From Candidatus Poribacteria bacterium (GTDB taxonomy: Bacteria > Poribacteria > WGA-4E > PCPOR2b): a stretch of DNA of 9,013 nucleotides. Where the stretch lies: the NCBI GenBank assembly GCA_027296925.1, contig JAPUIP010000114.1, positions 1 through 9,013 of the forward strand, read 5' to 3'. This document shows positions 6,729 to 9,013 of this stretch, one piece after another. The notes beneath the pieces are model-generated. The model saw only the letters and a program-made list of their open reading frames with translations. It was not told the DNA's origin and did no database searches. Each line of letters begins with the position of its first letter. Within the stretch, counting starts at the first letter, position 1. Made by a program: the position numbers and the translations under genes.

Positions 6729-6732
6729 AATC

Positions 6733-7449
6733 CTACGTCTCTTCGACAACCCTGGGACGGTTGCCGATCGACGGAGGCAGGAGCATGCGTTTCTGTTGCT
6801 CGGTCAGTTCACCATACTGGCTGATGTCATAGTAGTTGATATTCCACGCCGAGTGACCGGGACTGTATTTGTAAAGCAGCGATCGTCGTTCGTGCGCCGC
6901 ACGCCAGGGCATGGTGCCGTGAACCAGTGCTTCGGTGAAGAACACCACATCTCCCGCTTTGGCTGCCGGCTGGACGACATAGTGAGCCGGTCGCTCAAAA
7001 CTTCTGACCTCAGCGGGGATGCTGTTGAGAAAGTTGGTTTTGTGGCTTCCCGGAATGCAGGCGAAGCCGCCATCACCAGCGTTTGTGTCCGCCAAAAAGT
7101 AGGTGACAACACTCAGTCCATTTCGCATCATCCCATCTCGATATTTGTACCAATGATCGCCGACGACATCAGGACCACCGTGAAGGCGCCCTCTCTGGTC
7201 CCCTTCGCTCATGAAGATGGCGTAATCGTGATCAAGGCGAACGGTTGGCCCGATGAGCGCAATGAGGTACGGGAGAATGGTCGGATGGTCAATCAGTTTC
7301 TTGAACGGCGCGCCCCAAAGGCTCGGTCGTCCTTCGCGGTCTCCGCGGTCAATGATTTCATTCATTTCGGCGATTTCGTCAGATGTCAGCACATTCTTGA
7401 TAACGAGGTAACCTTCGAGGTCGAAGGTAAATTTTTCTTCCGGGGTCAT
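6733..7449 (-). CDS. PhyH-family protein with HGG in place of the HxD iron motif
   Basis: A 238-residue member of the phytanoyl-CoA dioxygenase-like family. The N-terminal FDLEGYLVIKNVLTSDEI (9-26), GDGGFACIPGSHKTNF (125-140) and AGDVVFFTEALVHGTMPW (165-182) are clear family features. The distal iron ligand is H177 and R188 or R189 would bind 2-oxoglutarate. At the first iron motif it reads RLHGGPD: H90 is followed two residues later by G92, not Asp or Glu, although D94 is near. I recall a broad group of PhyH-like proteins with LHGG here from Planctomycetes, Verrucomicrobia and Poribacteria, so this is probably a subfamily trait rather than damage. Iron halogenases of the SyrB2 and WelO5 type also lack this carboxylate, but function cannot be inferred from that alone. 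ATG at 7449 has GGGAG seven to eight bases upstream. It lies 38 bp after the Gfo/Idh gene, probably in the same transcript. Confidence 0.9.
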   Translation of the reverse strand: MTPEEKFTFDLEGYLVIKNVLTSDEIAEMNEIIDRGDREGRPSLWGAPFKKLIDHPTILPYLIALIGPTVRLDHDYAIFMSEGDQRGRLHGGPDVVGDHWYKYRDGMMRNGLSVVTYFLADTNAGDGGFACIPGSHKTNFLNSIPAEVRSFERPAHYVVQPAAKAGDVVFFTEALVHGTMPWRAAHERRSLLYKYSPGHSAWNINYYDISQYGELTEQQKRMLLPPSIGNRPRVVEET

Positions 7450-7487
7450 TGGAAATCTCCCTTCTCATGTGTCAAATCGATAATTGT

Positions 7488-8654
7488 CTACAGCCGTCCG
7501 AGTCGTCGATCTTCCGCCTCTAGCCACTCGTTGTAGGGCCGGGGCATCACTTCAGGGGCAGCCAAATCGTGCTCACGCCGCCAGCGTAACAGTGGATGCT
7601 CGCGGTTCTCCTGCGGCAAGTCCACCCGTTTACCATATGCCGCCGACTCGAAAATGCCCATCATGATCTCCACGATGTGGTGCCCCTCGGCGCCACTGCA
7701 TTCGTGGTCACGGTCTTCATCCAGCGCCCGAACGTATGCGTCAGCGAACCAGTAATCATCGAGTGCAGCCGGACTCGAACGGTCATAGTGCTCCGGGTAG
7801 ATCGGCTCCAGCGGCTCCCATTGGTCAGACTTACCGTTGGGGATGTAGCGCGGTTGCGACAGCCGCCACGCCCCGCCTTTAATGAGCAAGCATGCCGAGC
7901 CCAATAGCCGCCCTTCGGTCCCGCCGATCTCCATCACAGGATTCGTTCCGGTGGGGGACCGGTGCTGCAGGAGATTCGCGGTGACGCCGTTATCGAAATG
8001 CAGCGTTGCTGTGATGTGCTCTCCAGCAATCGTTCCCATGCCGAGCGGCGACGGAACAACATCGTCGGGCGTGATGGGATGATTATCGGTCAAAGCAACT
8101 GCGGAAACACTGCGGCAGTGGCCGGCAAACTTGAGCATATTGTTCAGTTGATGCGTGCCAATGTTCATCAATCCCAAACCACCGTAGTAGGCTTTCCCGC
8201 GACTGTTGATGTAGCCGAGTTCGCCAATGGCCCCTTCGCTGAACGCCTTGTACATCGCCTGCATGAACGCCCCAACGCGCCCCTGGTGATGTACAGCCAC
8301 CCGAACTCCCTTCTCCCTTGCCTTTGCCATGACCGCATCGGCTTGTTCAAGGTCAACACACATTGGCTTTTCAACCTCAATATGAACCCCATGTTCCAAC
8401 ACCCGCATGCAGAGTTCGTAATGAAACTCAGTCCCCGTCGGGATTGCCACAATGTCGGGTTGGGTCTGGAGAATCATCTCGTCCAGGTCGGTAAACCGGG
8501 CGGCGATACTGAGCTCGTCTCCGAGTGTGTCCAATCGTTCCTGAATCAGATCGCACAGGGCCACGACTTTGACGCGCGGATGGGCGTGATAGGCGCGAGC
8601 CGCAGCCGTGCCCCGTCCGCGACAGCCTAAGATCGCAACACGATAGGTTTTCAT
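7488..8654 (-). CDS. Gfo/Idh/MocA family oxidoreductase
   Basis: A 388-residue NAD(P)-dependent oxidoreductase of the Gfo/Idh/MocA family, full length. The N-terminal Rossmann domain starts YRVAILGCRGRG (5-15; GxxGxG-type loop), with D35 at the end of the second strand favouring NAD. The family's EKP motif is E95-K96-P97 (HIEVEKPMCVDL), where the Lys takes part in catalysis. NIGTHQLNNM (164-173) carries H168, matching the usual active-site His of the second domain, and the C-terminal half (about 125-388) has the expected strand-rich dimer domain. Substrates in this family are mostly sugars, inositols or their derivatives; which one cannot be said. The start at 8654 has a perfect GAGGAGG four bases upstream. 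It is the first gene of the minus-strand run and is followed by the HGG-type PhyH gene, a pairing common in environmental genomes. Confidence 0.94.
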   Translation of the reverse strand: MKTYRVAILGCRGRGTAAARAYHAHPRVKVVALCDLIQERLDTLGDELSIAARFTDLDEMILQTQPDIVAIPTGTEFHYELCMRVLEHGVHIEVEKPMCVDLEQADAVMAKAREKGVRVAVHHQGRVGAFMQAMYKAFSEGAIGELGYINSRGKAYYGGLGLMNIGTHQLNNMLKFAGHCRSVSAVALTDNHPITPDDVVPSPLGMGTIAGEHITATLHFDNGVTANLLQHRSPTGTNPVMEIGGTEGRLLGSACLLIKGGAWRLSQPRYIPNGKSDQWEPLEPIYPEHYDRSSPAALDDYWFADAYVRALDEDRDHECSGAEGHHIVEIMMGIFESAAYGKRVDLPQENREHPLLRWRREHDLAAPEVMPRPYNEWLEAEDRRLGRL

Positions 8655-8683
8655 AGGACCTCCTCAAACGTGAAAGTTAATGA

Positions 8684-8712
8684 ATCATGCGCATTACTTT
8701 GACTTTGGTAAA
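8684..8712 (-). promoter_or_regulatory. Weak sigma70-like promoter candidate for the Gfo/Idh gene
   Basis: On the minus strand TTTACC (8712-8707, 4 of 6 to -35) is followed by 17 bases and CATGAT (8689-8684, 4 of 6 to -10), about 30 bases before the ATG with its strong ribosome binding site in between. The -35 element lies inside the left arm of the inverted repeat. The match is weak and could be chance. Confidence 0.22.
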
Positions 8713-8856
8713 TAGGCTGTGGCAACCTTGAAAAGGTTCTCCATCAGACCTGTCATCAACCATTCATCCCACGTGGGATGCGTGACAACAGGGGCTTGAC
8801 GCGCGCTCTAACCTGTTCAAGGTATCGACCTGGGGAGGTTAATTTACCAAAGTCAA
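8699..8856. repeat. Nested concentric inverted repeat of about 158 bp, MITE-like or long hairpin
   Basis: The outer arms are a perfect 15-bp inverted repeat: TTGACTTTGGTAAAT at 8699-8713 and its complement at 8842-8856. Inside, AACCTTGAAAAGGTT (8724-8738) pairs 13 of 15 with 8810-8824; CCTGTCA (8749-8755) pairs with TGAC and AGG parts of 8783-8792; and the centre is a perfect 16-bp palindrome CATCCCACGTGGGATG (8765-8780). All midpoints fall between about 8770 and 8778, so the arms are concentric. TTAC lies one base outside each end (8694-8697, 8858-8861), a weak target-duplication candidate. No ORF is inside. Confidence 0.6.
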
Positions 8857-8910
8857 GTTACATCTATGTCTTAAACGCTTGGTGTGAATTCAGATGCACC
8901 GATTTCGTAG

Positions 8911-8930
8911 GGGCGGTGCTTGCTCCGCCC
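8911..8930. repeat. GC-rich hairpin, possible dispersed intergenic repeat
   Basis: GGGCGG-TGCTTGCT-CCGCCC forms a 6-bp perfect stem with an 8-base loop, directly after GTAG. GTAGGGGC-type palindromes with a TTG-containing loop are familiar as dispersed intergenic repeats in several phyla; only one copy is visible here, so membership in a repeat family is inferred. It has no T-tract and is not placed at a gene end seen in the window. Confidence 0.45.
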
Positions 8931-9013
8931 TGATAGGTTGCGAACGACGGGCAAGTGGGCGCGGCAAGCAGTGACCGAAGGAAAATGAAATGCCCGTTAG
9001 GGTACTTGTCCTG

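Larger units (their letters stand above)
6390..6732. other. Intergenic region between the HGG-type PhyH gene and the uronate-dehydrogenase-like gene
   Basis: These 343 bases hold, in minus-strand order, a weak T-tract hairpin directly after the PhyH stop (6698-6728), a sigma70-like promoter (6667-6695), a 7-bp-arm inverted repeat (6562-6585), two copies of a 16-bp direct repeat (6465-6480, 6580-6595), a 12-bp perfect palindrome TGTTGGCCAACA (6476-6487), a 10-bp palindrome ACACCGGTGT (6497-6506) and a possible gene relic (6390-6569). There is no convincing intact gene. Confidence 0.7.
8655..9013. other. Non-coding region upstream of the Gfo/Idh gene to the window edge
   Basis: These 359 bases contain no ORF with a plausible start and family-like sequence on either strand. 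They hold a nested inverted-repeat structure (8699-8856), a GC-rich hairpin (8911-8930) and a looser pairing set up to the edge: ACGGGC at 8947-8952 with GCCCGT at 8992-8997, and GGGCAAGT with ACTTGTCC at 9003-9010. The Gfo/Idh promoter must lie here unless transcription enters from outside. Confidence 0.7.

Noticed and set aside
6733..7449. Calling the HGG-type PhyH protein a halogenase
   Set aside because: The missing carboxylate is shared by what I recall as a large non-characterised subfamily, and no biosynthetic partner genes are in the window; kept as a finding only.
6796..7536. Long plus-strand open frame (246 codons) antisense to the HGG-type PhyH gene
   Set aside because: The minus-strand protein has clear PhyH motifs and a good ribosome binding site; the plus-strand translation shows no recognisable family and is a codon-bias shadow.
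7962..8630. Plus-strand open frame (222 codons) antisense to the Gfo/Idh gene
   Set aside because: The opposite strand encodes an intact Gfo/Idh/MocA protein with an EKP motif; the antisense frame has no motif or plausible start region.

Overview
The window looks like a chromosomal contig fragment from an uncultured bacterium of the Candidatus Poribacteria type. The strongest pointer is the large surface protein at 2951-5566. Its C-terminus carries the LPNYPNPFNPETWIPYQL signature, followed by an Ig-like/FlgD-like tail and preceded by a dockerin-like calcium-binding pair, an arrangement I associate with Poribacteria. The gene content also fits: two phytanoyl-CoA dioxygenase (PhyH) family proteins, a Gfo/Idh/MocA oxidoreductase and a uronate-dehydrogenase-like protein. 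The assignment rests on recalled family knowledge and was not tested by a search.

Layout: the left end (1-729, + strand) holds the C-terminal 242 residues of an amidohydrolase of the cytosine-deaminase/aminofutalosine-deaminase type, cut by the window edge. Everything else is on the - strand and is read from right to left. A Gfo/Idh/MocA oxidoreductase (7488-8654) and a PhyH-family protein with an altered iron-binding motif (6733-7449) lie 38 bp apart. A T-tract hairpin candidate and then a good sigma70-like promoter (6667-6695) follow. Next come a uronate-dehydrogenase-like SDR (5559-6389) overlapping by 8 bp the 871-residue secreted IPT/TIG-repeat protein (2951-5566), a classical SDR (2135-2905), two small unknown genes that overlap each other in an AT-richer patch (1900-2118 and 1620-1952), and a second PhyH protein with a normal HxD...H triad (746-1579). 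Gaps within this run are short and no clear terminator is seen, so it could be one long transcript.

The metabolic genes (two NAD(P)-dependent SDRs, one Gfo/Idh/MocA enzyme, two putative Fe/2-oxoglutarate enzymes) look like a small-molecule or sugar oxidation set. The substrate cannot be read from the sequence; uronates are one possibility because of the uronate-dehydrogenase-like gene. The surface protein inside the run suggests either co-expression with substrate capture or attachment, or simple co-directional packing.

The least ordinary parts are: (1) the PhyH protein with HGG in place of HxD; (2) the mosaic pattern of the six IPT repeats; (3) the overlapping low-GC small gene pair; (4) a possible PIN-domain (VapC-like) relic in the leader of the uronate-dehydrogenase-like gene, with a 16-bp direct repeat; (5) a nested, concentric inverted repeat of about 158 bp upstream of the Gfo/Idh gene; (6) a GC-rich hairpin near the right edge. 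I saw no rRNA, tRNA, CRISPR array, transposase or complete insertion sequence.
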